Source of the DNA: CAYLLT01 sp964591605
Lineage (GTDB): Bacteria; Planctomycetota; Phycisphaerae; UBA1845; PWPN01
Length of the DNA stretch: 16,464 nt
Assembly (NCBI GenBank): GCA_964591605.1
Contig: CAZQEN010000160.1
Coordinates: forward strand, 1-16,464
Reading direction: 5' to 3'
Shown: piece by piece, positions 6,116-11,493 of the stretch
Position numbering within the stretch: position 1 is the stretch's first letter
How the letters are laid out: each line of letters starts with the position of its first letter
Program-made: the position numbers and the translations under genes
Notes under the pieces: generated by a model
What the model was told of the DNA's origin: nothing
What the model saw: only the letters and a program-made list of their open reading frames with translations
Database searches by the model: none

Positions 6116-6121
6116 ATTGTA
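6116..6121 (-). promoter_or_regulatory. -10 box 8 nt before the permease ATG (leaderless start predicted)
   Basis: TACAAT on the minus strand is followed by 8 nt and then the ATG at 6107. Transcription normally begins about 7 nt after the hexamer, so the message would begin at or within about 2 nt of the start codon. No AGGAG-like site is present. Confidence 0.5.
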
Positions 6122-6151
6122 CAGGGCCGGGGGGGTGTGCACAGGGGGAAG

Positions 6152-6172
6152 GTGAGACGTGAGATGTGAGAT
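6152..6172. repeat. Heptanucleotide tract, three units
   Basis: Three tandem 7-nt units, GTGAGAC, GTGAGAT and GTGAGAT, lie in the divergent intergenic region. They belong to the same type of 7-nt purine-rich repeat seen at three other intergenic sites. Confidence 0.55.
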
Positions 6173-6305
6173 GGGATTGGCGGGGCCGGGGGCTGCACAC
6201 AGGGGGCGCGCAGCGGTGGGACCGATAAGGCGCGCGGCGGAGATTATTCCGGTGATTCCGGCGGTTTTTATTCAAGTTCTGCGCGCGTTGCGGAGGCAGC
6301 GGGGG

Positions 6306-6311
6306 TAGAAT
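6306..6311 (+). promoter_or_regulatory. Candidate -10 box of the 127-residue gene
   Basis: TAGAAT lies 26 nt before the ATG at 6338. The leader would be about 20 nt and includes the GGAGG ribosome site at 6325-6329. A -35 element is not convincing. Confidence 0.5.
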
Positions 6312-6337
6312 GCGGCAAGACCCTGGAGGCGGGAGCG

Positions 6338-6721
6338 ATGCAAACCTCAGGTCCGGTATCCCCGAGCGAGCGCGCACGCCCGGCCGTCGGAATGACCGGC
6401 CATTTTACCAGCGAAGAGAAGCGGAAGATCTTCCGCGGGATGGTCGTGGCCGAGCTGGAGGCGGGCTTCCTGCGTTATTCGCGGCGCCAGGCGCTCATTC
6501 TTTATGCCAGCAAGCTGGGCATCTCGGAGTTCGACGCCAATCTCCTCATCGCCGAGGCGCAGTATCACCGCGATGAGATCGAGCCCACGGGCTTTCTCAC
6601 CTCCGCCTCGATCGAAACCCTCTCGCAGCCGGAGCGCTGGTCGACATCCATGCGCCTGGCCGTGGCGATCGTGGTGGCCATCTTCATCGATCTGCTGCTG
6701 ATCCGGTTCATCATCCGGTAA
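6338..6721 (+). CDS. Small C-tail-anchored membrane protein, unknown function
   Basis: This is a 127-residue protein. Residues 1-20 look disordered. Residues ~25-80 are a helical cytoplasmic segment (EEKRKIFRGMVVAELEAGFL, RRQALILYASKLGISEFDAN, LLIAEAQYHRDE). Residues ~105-125 form one transmembrane helix close to the C-terminus, ending RFIIR. The layout is a tail-anchored protein with its soluble part in the cytoplasm. I do not recognise a named family. The ATG at 6338 has GGAGG 8 nt upstream and TAGAAT further up. The internal ATG at residue 19 lacks a site. It stands alone, divergent from the permease gene and convergent with the CPBP protease gene. Confidence 0.78.
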   Translation: MQTSGPVSPSERARPAVGMTGHFTSEEKRKIFRGMVVAELEAGFLRYSRRQALILYASKLGISEFDANLLIAEAQYHRDEIEPTGFLTSASIETLSQPERWSTSMRLAVAIVVAIFIDLLLIRFIIR

Positions 6722-6948
6722 GCCGGTGCTGCTTCCAGACGCAGGGCGATGGTGTTGGCCGATGCCGCTCGCCTGAGCTCACGGCTGCGCCAGTGAATTG
6801 TCTATCGGCGTCTTGAAGCAGCCCGACGCGCGGGGCGAGGGGTTGGCCGGAAGGGCGAGCAACCGCGTGAACCCCTCGCTCGCGCTTCGGGCTCTATTGC
6901 CGGTGGCCGGACGTTCAGCACCTGTGCCACAGGGGGCGGGCGCTCCGA
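6722..6948. other. Convergent intergenic region with long inverted repeat
   Basis: These 227 bp separate the converging 127-residue and CPBP protease genes. They include the 10-bp inverted repeat at 6835-6879 and GC-rich repeats such as CTCGCTCGCGCTTCGGGCTC. I see no supported gene. The minus-strand open frame through it has a composition that looks like translated repeat (ARSASEGF). Confidence 0.5.
6835..6879. repeat. 10-bp inverted repeat between convergent genes
   Basis: Perfect arms GCGAGGGGTT (6835-6844) and AACCCCTCGC (6870-6879) enclose a 25-nt loop. It could terminate transcription from both sides, but no T-run follows on either strand, so it may instead be a dispersed palindromic repeat. 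Confidence 0.5.
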
Positions 6949-7812
6949 TCAGGCGCGGGGGAGGAGCAGGTCCCACAGGAGCGACTTCCCGTTGAACAGA
7001 AAGTGGACGAGCATCGGGAGCGTGAGGGATCCGGTTCGTTCGTAGGCGTATCCCAGAATCACGCCGAACAGGGCCAGTGCGGGCACGTGGTGCGGCGTGG
7101 TCGAGTGCATGGCGCCGAAGAGCAGGCCGACGGCGACGATCGCCCCCCAGCGATGCAGGAGCGACCGCGACGCGGGGAGCAGCCGCTTCACGCCGGTTTG
7201 CAGGATGCCCCGGAAGAGGAGTTCCTCCGCGAGGGGGGCGAGGAGCAGGGCCCCCAGGAAAGCCAGTACCTTCATGGCGGCGGGCATCGCGGGATCTTTC
7301 AACGTGGTGAAGACGCCGTGCAGGGGCACCTTGAACTGCGGGTTGAAAAGCTTCACGAGCTCCAGCGTGCTCCACGCCGCAGCGCTGCAGACGGCCAGGG
7401 CGGCCAGCCAGACCGGCACGGCGGCCAGGAGATCGCGCGAGAACGGGCGGCGGCTGAGGCCCAGACCGCGCCACCCGCCGCGGAAGGCCTGCTGCGACAC
7501 GAGCAGGCAGGCGAGGATGGCGAACGCCGCTCCGCCATTGGCGCCAAGGGTTTCCGAACAGGTCTTCTTCTGATCGTCGGAGAGGTCACGGGCCAGGTGT
7601 GTCCCGAACGCGCCGCCTGCAGTGGCCCCCACGAAATAAGCGGTGACGCAGACCCAGACGGGGAGAATGCCGATGCGGTTGGGCCGCAGGGGGGCGCCGC
7701 GGAGCGGATTCCGCCCCCGTTGCCACCAGACGGCCAGCGTGCCCAGGGCGATGATCCCGCCCGCGATGAGCATGATCAGATCGAGCCACCAGAGGATGCG
7801 GGCGGTATCCAT
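6949..7812 (-). CDS. CPBP-family intramembrane metalloprotease
   Basis: This is a 287-residue polytopic membrane protein with about seven to eight hydrophobic segments. It carries the three conserved motifs of the CPBP (Abi / Rce1-like) family: EELLFR at 196-201 (Glu196, Glu197, Arg201), FGAMH with His236, and HFLFN with His270 and Asn274. These residues form the metal-binding active site in the membrane, so the enzyme looks intact. Eukaryotic Rce1 trims prenylated proteins; bacterial members are variously tied to bacteriocin self-immunity or membrane protein processing, and the target here cannot be told. There is no bacteriocin-like gene next to it. The ATG at 7812 lacks an obvious ribosome site, so the start is less sure than the family. 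It is divergent from trpC. Confidence 0.9.
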   Translation of the reverse strand: MDTARILWWLDLIMLIAGGIIALGTLAVWWQRGRNPLRGAPLRPNRIGILPVWVCVTAYFVGATAGGAFGTHLARDLSDDQKKTCSETLGANGGAAFAILACLLVSQQAFRGGWRGLGLSRRPFSRDLLAAVPVWLAALAVCSAAAWSTLELVKLFNPQFKVPLHGVFTTLKDPAMPAAMKVLAFLGALLLAPLAEELLFRGILQTGVKRLLPASRSLLHRWGAIVAVGLLFGAMHSTTPHHVPALALFGVILGYAYERTGSLTLPMLVHFLFNGKSLLWDLLLPRA

Positions 7813-7849
7813 TCGGGTATCTGAAATCGATGCCTGTGGCGCGATCGGC

Positions 7850-7855
7850 TAGAAT
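7850..7855 (+). promoter_or_regulatory. Candidate -10 box upstream of trpC
   Basis: The plus-strand TAGAAT is embedded in GCGCGATCGGC-TAGAAT-GCCG. This closely resembles the sequence around the cyclase gene's TACAAT (GCGCGATCCGGT-TACAAT-GCCG), which supports a common promoter type. The start codon is 171 nt downstream, giving a long leader. Confidence 0.45.
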
Positions 7856-7910
7856 GCCGGGCGGTGCCTCAGACGGGAGAAGTGAGACGTTTCGCAGAGA
7901 ACAGCTCTTC

Positions 7911-7938
7911 ACGTCCCACGTCTAACGTCTCAGGTCTC
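7911..7938. repeat. Heptanucleotide tract, four units
   Basis: Tandem 7-nt units ACGTCCC, ACGTCTA, ACGTCTC and AGGTCTC. Read on the minus strand they are GAGACGT-like, matching the other heptanucleotide tracts in the window. Confidence 0.55.
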
Positions 7939-7954
7939 GGGTTTTTCCAGCGCT

Positions 7955-7981
7955 CTCCGTGTCCTGCGTGCTGTCCGTGTT
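7955..7981. repeat. Three 9-nt units in the trpC leader
   Basis: Imperfect 9-nt units CTCCGTGTC, CTGCGTGCT and GTCCGTGTT lie in tandem. Read on the minus strand they encode alternating Thr-Asp/Glu, a signature of simple dispersed intergenic repeats. Confidence 0.45.
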
Positions 7982-8016
7982 GATGGGCAGGGCAACGTCA
8001 GGGCGACCGTGGTCGC

Positions 8017-8021
8017 GGGAG
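8017..8021 (+). promoter_or_regulatory. Ribosome binding site that sets the trpC start
   Basis: GGGAG lies 5 nt before the GTG at 8027. The alternative GTG at 8009 has no comparable site, and family proteins begin close to the NILEHIVATKR segment, so 8027 is preferred. Confidence 0.6.
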
Positions 8022-8026
8022 TTCAG

Positions 8027-8842
8027 GTGGGCAATATATTGGAACATATCGTCGCCACCAAGCGGACGGAGGTCGCCGCGGCCCGCTCGCGCCGGCCGCA
8101 GGCGGAACTCGTGCGGGCGATCCGGGATCTGACGCCGCCGCGGGATTTCTATGCGGCGATGGCGGCCGCGGCCCCGCGCCGGGTTCACCTCATTGCGGAG
8201 ATCAAGCGCCGATCGCCGTCGGCCGGGCTCATCCGGAGCGATTTCGACCCGGTGGGGCTGGCCCGGATCTACCACCAGAGCCGCGCCAGCGCTTTGAGCG
8301 TTCTCACTGACGAGCGCTACTTCGACGGGCGGCTCGAGTTTCTCGGGCAGGTGCGCGAGGCGGTGCCGCTGCCCGTCCTGCGCAAGGATTTCATGGTGGA
8401 GGCATACCAGATCTATGAATCCCGGGCGGCGGGGGCGGACGCGGTGCTGCTGATCGGGGAGGTCTTGCCGCCTGGGCAGCTCCGTGACCTGCTCGATCTG
8501 GCGTGTGAACTCGGGATGACGAGCCTCGTCGAGGTGCATGAGCGGGAGACGCTGGAGGAGCTCCTTCCTGTGGTGCCGTTTCCGAACGACCGGCGCAGCC
8601 TGCTGGGGATCAACAACCGCAACCTCAAGATTCAGCAGACGGATCTGGCCACCACCGAGCGCCTCGCGCGGATGGCGGGTCCGGGGACGATTCTGGTCTC
8701 CGAGAGCGGGGTCAAGACGCGCGCGGACGTCGAGCGGCTGGCGGCGGCCGGAGCGCGGGCGCTTCTGATCGGCGAGACGTTCATGCGGGCGGCGGACATC
8801 GGGGCGAAGATCGACGAGGTGCTCGGTCCGGCGGGGGATTGA
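8027..8842 (+). CDS. trpC: Indole-3-glycerol phosphate synthase
   Basis: This enzyme closes the ring of CdRP to give indole-3-glycerol phosphate, with loss of CO2 and water, the fourth step of tryptophan synthesis in the cytoplasm. The 271-residue length is normal for a single-domain (beta/alpha)8 barrel. Conserved pieces are in order: AEIKRRSPSAG (Glu58, Lys60), VLRKDFMVEAYQIYESRAAG (Lys120), LVEVH (Glu169), LGINNRNLK (Asn197/198), SESGV (Glu227, Ser228) and LIGETFM. These correspond to the catalytic and phosphate-binding residues of characterised IGPS enzymes, and none is missing. The GTG start at 8027 gives MGNILEHIVATKR, the usual beginning of the family; a GTG at 8009 would add six residues. 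No other trp gene is adjacent, so the pathway is dispersed. Confidence 0.96.
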   Translation: MGNILEHIVATKRTEVAAARSRRPQAELVRAIRDLTPPRDFYAAMAAAAPRRVHLIAEIKRRSPSAGLIRSDFDPVGLARIYHQSRASALSVLTDERYFDGRLEFLGQVREAVPLPVLRKDFMVEAYQIYESRAAGADAVLLIGEVLPPGQLRDLLDLACELGMTSLVEVHERETLEELLPVVPFPNDRRSLLGINNRNLKIQQTDLATTERLARMAGPGTILVSESGVKTRADVERLAAAGARALLIGETFMRAADIGAKIDEVLGPAGD

Positions 8843-8941
8843 ATGTAAAAACGCGAGAGAGAATGATTTCGTGGTTTCGCGATGAATCGCGGTCAAAGAA
8901 GATTGCCGCAAAGACAAGAAGTTGCGTGATTGCAGTGCGGA

Positions 8942-9011
8942 GATCTGGGATTCGAGATTCGAGACCTGAGAGTTGAGAGTTGAGATTCGAGATTCGAGAT
9001 TCGAGATTGGG
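8942..9011. repeat. Heptanucleotide tract, ten units
   Basis: Ten uninterrupted 7-nt units of the form GAnnnGA: mainly GATTCGA, with GACCTGA, GAGTTGA and edge variants. The array ends 4 nt before the ATG of the glycosidase-like gene. With a 7-nt period each frame is visited in turn, so read through it would give a 7-residue repeat. Confidence 0.85.
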
Positions 9012-9015
9012 GACG

Positions 9016-11241
9016 ATGCTTGTCGTTGTCTGCGCCTGTGCTTGTCCTGCGGGTGCGCTGAATCTGGTCGGGAATCCGGGGTTTGAGCGCGTTGCGGCGG
9101 CGAATCGGGCGGAGGGGTGGGAGCCGCTGGTTTTCGGTGTGCCAGCCACATTCGCGGTCGACGAGCAGGCGCGGCGGAGCGGGGCGCGGTCGCTGCGGAT
9201 TGATGCATCGGAGGTCACGCGCAGCTACATCTGTACGTCGTGGGTGGCGGTGGCGGGGGGCGAGCGGCTCCGGGTGCGGGCGTGGGTCAAGGCGCGGTAC
9301 GCCCATGACCGGGGCACGGTGATTGCGATCGGCGAGTTCCAGGGGACGCGGAGCGAGGGCGTGGTGAATCTGGGGGTTGCCGGCCGTCAGGCAGAATGGC
9401 AGGAGCTCGGCAAGGCGGTCGAGGTGCCGGCGACGGCGACGGCGATGCGGCTGCGGCTGGGTTTTTCCTACTGCAAGGGCACGTGCTGGTGGGACGATGT
9501 CTCGCTCGAGCCTGAGCAGACGCTCGTCGCGCGGCCCGAACTGGTTGACGGACGCCTGTATCCGGGCGCCGGGGCGGCGGTGCAGATCATCAACCGCAGC
9601 GCGGAGCGCGGGCCGATCACGGCGGCCGTCGGACTCGGGCAGGAGGATGCATCGGCCCGCGTGGATCTCGATGGCCAGCCGGTGCAGCGCGTGGTGGTGC
9701 CGCTGAAAGCTGAGCAGCGCGGGGAGCGGCCGTTGTGGTTGGAACTGCGCCGAGCGGAGAAGGGGAAGCCGGTGTTCGCGTCGGAGTCGAAGGTGACGAT
9801 CCCGCCGCCGGCCACGCTGATGCCGCTCATCCCGACGCACTGGGTGATCGAGGATGGTCCGCCGCGCATCGACGGTGAGATCGAGCTGGCGCTGGGGGCA
9901 GACGGGACTCGGGAAACGCGTCTGGTGGTGAGAGAACCGGAGGGGCGGGAGATCGCATCGCGGACATTGGCCGATCTTCGCGCGTCCGGCGTGAGCGCGT
10001 TCCGGGTCGAGTTTCCGGAGGTTCGCGAGGGCCCGTATCGCGTCACCGTCGAGGTCGGGGGAGCGGCGGATCGCAAAGTCACCGTCGAGCAGCCGTGGGG
10101 CGTGATCCGCCGCGACCGGGCGCGGGTGACCCTCAATTCGGCCGGCTTCCCGCAGGTCGATGGCCAGGCGATCTTCCCGCTGGGGATGTTCAATAACGGC
10201 GGACGGCTCAAGGAATGTGCGGCCGCGGGCTTGAACCTCTCGCATACCTACAACGCCGCGTACGTGTACCCCGGCCAGCGGCCGGACGACCAGCGCCTGA
10301 AGAACCTTCTGGATCTGAGCGAAGAGGCCGGCGTGCACTGCCTGCTGCTGCTGCCGCTGCGGTATGCGAGCGGGGGCGAGTGGGACGGGTTCCGCCGGCG
10401 GGTGCGCATGTTCCGGAATCACCCCGCGCTGCTGGCGTGGGATGAGGAGGAGCTGCTCGCCCGCGGAAACGCGACACTGGAGACGCTGGTGAAGATGCGG
10501 CAGATCGTACGCGAGGAGGATCCGCACCATCCGTTCATGGTGGGCGACTCGCGCGGGCCGGTGCTGGGCAGCGAGGATCGCCGCCGGTTCTTTCCTGACG
10601 AGCAGATGGACCTGGGCATGTGGTGGTGGTACCCGTTCCCGATGGCGGCGCGCCGGGCCGACGAACTGGCCGGCGAGGACGCGGCCTCGGGGGCTGTTCT
10701 CGAGCCGCCGACGTTTCTCACCCAGGCAGCGACGAAAAAGCCCCTGTGGGTGGGCGTGCAGTGCTACAAGAAGCCGGGAGCCGACGCCCGGTACCCGACC
10801 CCGGCCGAATATCGCGCGCAGGCTTACGCGGCCATCTGCAGCGGCGCGAAGGGACTCATGTGGTACGGCGGATCCGTGACCGGGGGGCTGTTTCTGGCCC
10901 CTCAGGAGGGCCACTGGGACGAGCTGAAGGCTCTCATTCGTGAGGTGCGCGAGCTGGAGCCGTTTCTGCTCGCGCCGGCGGGCGAGTCGGTTCGCCACAG
11001 GCCGGTCGAGGCGCCCATCAGCACAACCCTGCGGCGGCTGGGTGACCAGGCGGTGCTGATCGCGGTCAACCGCGGTCCGGCGGCGGTGGATCTGACCTTC
11101 ACCCTGCCGTCCAGCCAGAGCGGCAGTGCGAGCGTCCGGGGCGAGAATCGGACGGTCCCGATCTCGGCCAATCAGCTTCGGGACCACTTCGCACCGCTGG
11201 CCGTGCATGTTTACGAATTCCGCTGTAGCCCCTCCTCTTGA
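9016..11241 (+). CDS. Secreted glycoside-hydrolase-like protein with N-terminal carbohydrate-binding-like module
   Basis: This is a 741-residue protein. Residues 1-15 (MLVVVCACACPAGA) look like a short export signal lacking its positive start. Residues ~15-166 form a jelly-roll module resembling carbohydrate-binding modules (NLVGNPGFE at the start, CWWDDVSLEP at the end). Residues ~170-365 are beta-rich, Ig-like. Residues ~380-650 resemble a TIM-barrel hydrolase, opening with FPLGMFNNGG and carrying NHPALLAWDEEEL (469-480), a position where clan GH-A enzymes carry the acid/base glutamate. Residues ~655-735 form a closing beta-sandwich. I cannot name a GH family or substrate. The ATG at 9016 has only a weak GGGGA upstream, directly after a heptanucleotide array. 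A TTG at 8980 inside that array would add an Arg-containing n-region (MRFEIRDSRLGT). The gene stands alone after trpC. Confidence 0.72.
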   Translation: MLVVVCACACPAGALNLVGNPGFERVAAANRAEGWEPLVFGVPATFAVDEQARRSGARSLRIDASEVTRSYICTSWVAVAGGERLRVRAWVKARYAHDRGTVIAIGEFQGTRSEGVVNLGVAGRQAEWQELGKAVEVPATATAMRLRLGFSYCKGTCWWDDVSLEPEQTLVARPELVDGRLYPGAGAAVQIINRSAERGPITAAVGLGQEDASARVDLDGQPVQRVVVPLKAEQRGERPLWLELRRAEKGKPVFASESKVTIPPPATLMPLIPTHWVIEDGPPRIDGEIELALGADGTRETRLVVREPEGREIASRTLADLRASGVSAFRVEFPEVREGPYRVTVEVGGAADRKVTVEQPWGVIRRDRARVTLNSAGFPQVDGQAIFPLGMFNNGGRLKECAAAGLNLSHTYNAAYVYPGQRPDDQRLKNLLDLSEEAGVHCLLLLPLRYASGGEWDGFRRRVRMFRNHPALLAWDEEELLARGNATLETLVKMRQIVREEDPHHPFMVGDSRGPVLGSEDRRRFFPDEQMDLGMWWWYPFPMAARRADELAGEDAASGAVLEPPTFLTQAATKKPLWVGVQCYKKPGADARYPTPAEYRAQAYAAICSGAKGLMWYGGSVTGGLFLAPQEGHWDELKALIREVRELEPFLLAPAGESVRHRPVEAPISTTLRRLGDQAVLIAVNRGPAAVDLTFTLPSSQSGSASVRGENRTVPISANQLRDHFAPLAVHVYEFRCSPSS

Positions 11242-11343
11242 AGGCGTGGCAGTTTCTCCGGGAATGAGGGCTCAGGTGGTGGTCGCCGCGGCGACTCTCG
11301 GCGGTCCGCCACGTCGGAATCGCGCCATGTGGCGAATCTCGCC

Positions 11344-11400
11344 CATGGCGGACATGGCGGACACGTGCAGGCGGGACGCGTGCAGGCGGGACGCCTGCAC
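11344..11400. repeat. Tandem and palindromic repeat cluster
   Basis: The 9-nt unit CATGGCGGA occurs twice (11344-11361), and the 15-nt unit CGTGCAGGCGGGACG occurs twice (11364-11378 and 11379-11393). The second copy overlaps a hairpin with arms GTGCAGGCG and CGCCTGCAC around GGA (11380-11400). From general memory, GCAGGC-type palindromes whose minus-strand translation reads VQASRLH recur in planctomycete genomes. That link is not verified here. Confidence 0.7.
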
Positions 11401-11479
11401 CACAAATGGCGGCCGCTGCCCGGAAGAATTCGCCAGACCCTGTCGCGCTGAGGTTCCCTGCAATCCGGCGCGATCCGGT

Positions 11480-11485
11480 TACAAT
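11480..11485 (+). promoter_or_regulatory. -10 box 8 nt before the cyclase ATG (leaderless start predicted)
   Basis: TACAAT is followed by 8 nt (GCCGAACC) and then the ATG at 11494. The spacing equals that of the permease gene, and no Shine-Dalgarno site exists. This predicts transcription starting at or within about 2 nt of the start codon. Confidence 0.55.
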
Positions 11486-11493
11486 GCCGAACC

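Larger units (their letters stand above)
6108..6337. other. Divergent intergenic region with repeats
   Basis: These 230 bp separate two divergent genes. The region holds the permease -10 candidate, an imperfect direct repeat of about 26 bp (6122-6148 and 6181-6206, both GGGCCGGGGG followed by TGCACA-type sequence and GGGGG), a short heptanucleotide tract (6152-6172) and, at the right end, a -10 box and ribosome site for the plus-strand gene. No additional gene is seen. Confidence 0.5.
7856..8026 (+). other. Repeat-filled trpC leader
   Basis: About 170 bp between the candidate promoter and the trpC start. It holds an inverted pair GAGACGT (7884-7890) and ACGTCTC (7925-7931), four heptanucleotide units (7911-7938), and three 9-nt units of the NTCCGTGTN type (7955-7981). 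I see no tryptophan-rich leader peptide and no classic attenuator with a T-run. Confidence 0.45.
11242..11493. other. Intergenic region before the cyclase gene, repeat-bearing
   Basis: These 252 bp contain no supported gene. They hold a perfect 14-bp palindrome, GTCGCCGCGGCGAC (11282-11295), two 9-nt direct repeats CATGGCGGA (11344-11361), two exact 15-bp direct repeats (11364-11393), a 9-bp-stem hairpin and the cyclase gene's -10 box. Confidence 0.5.

Noticed and set aside
8878..8891. Hairpin CGCGAT-ga-ATCGCG after trpC as a terminator
   Set aside because: The stem is short with a 2-nt loop and no T-run follows, so it is too weak to call.
8942..9011. CRISPR-like array
   Set aside because: The period is only 7 nt with no spacers and there are no cas genes. 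It is a simple tandem repeat.
8893..11208. 771-residue minus-strand open frame opposite the glycosidase-like gene
   Set aside because: It is rich in Arg, Pro, His and Ala without any domain, and mirrors the codon bias of the plus-strand gene, which has clear modular structure.
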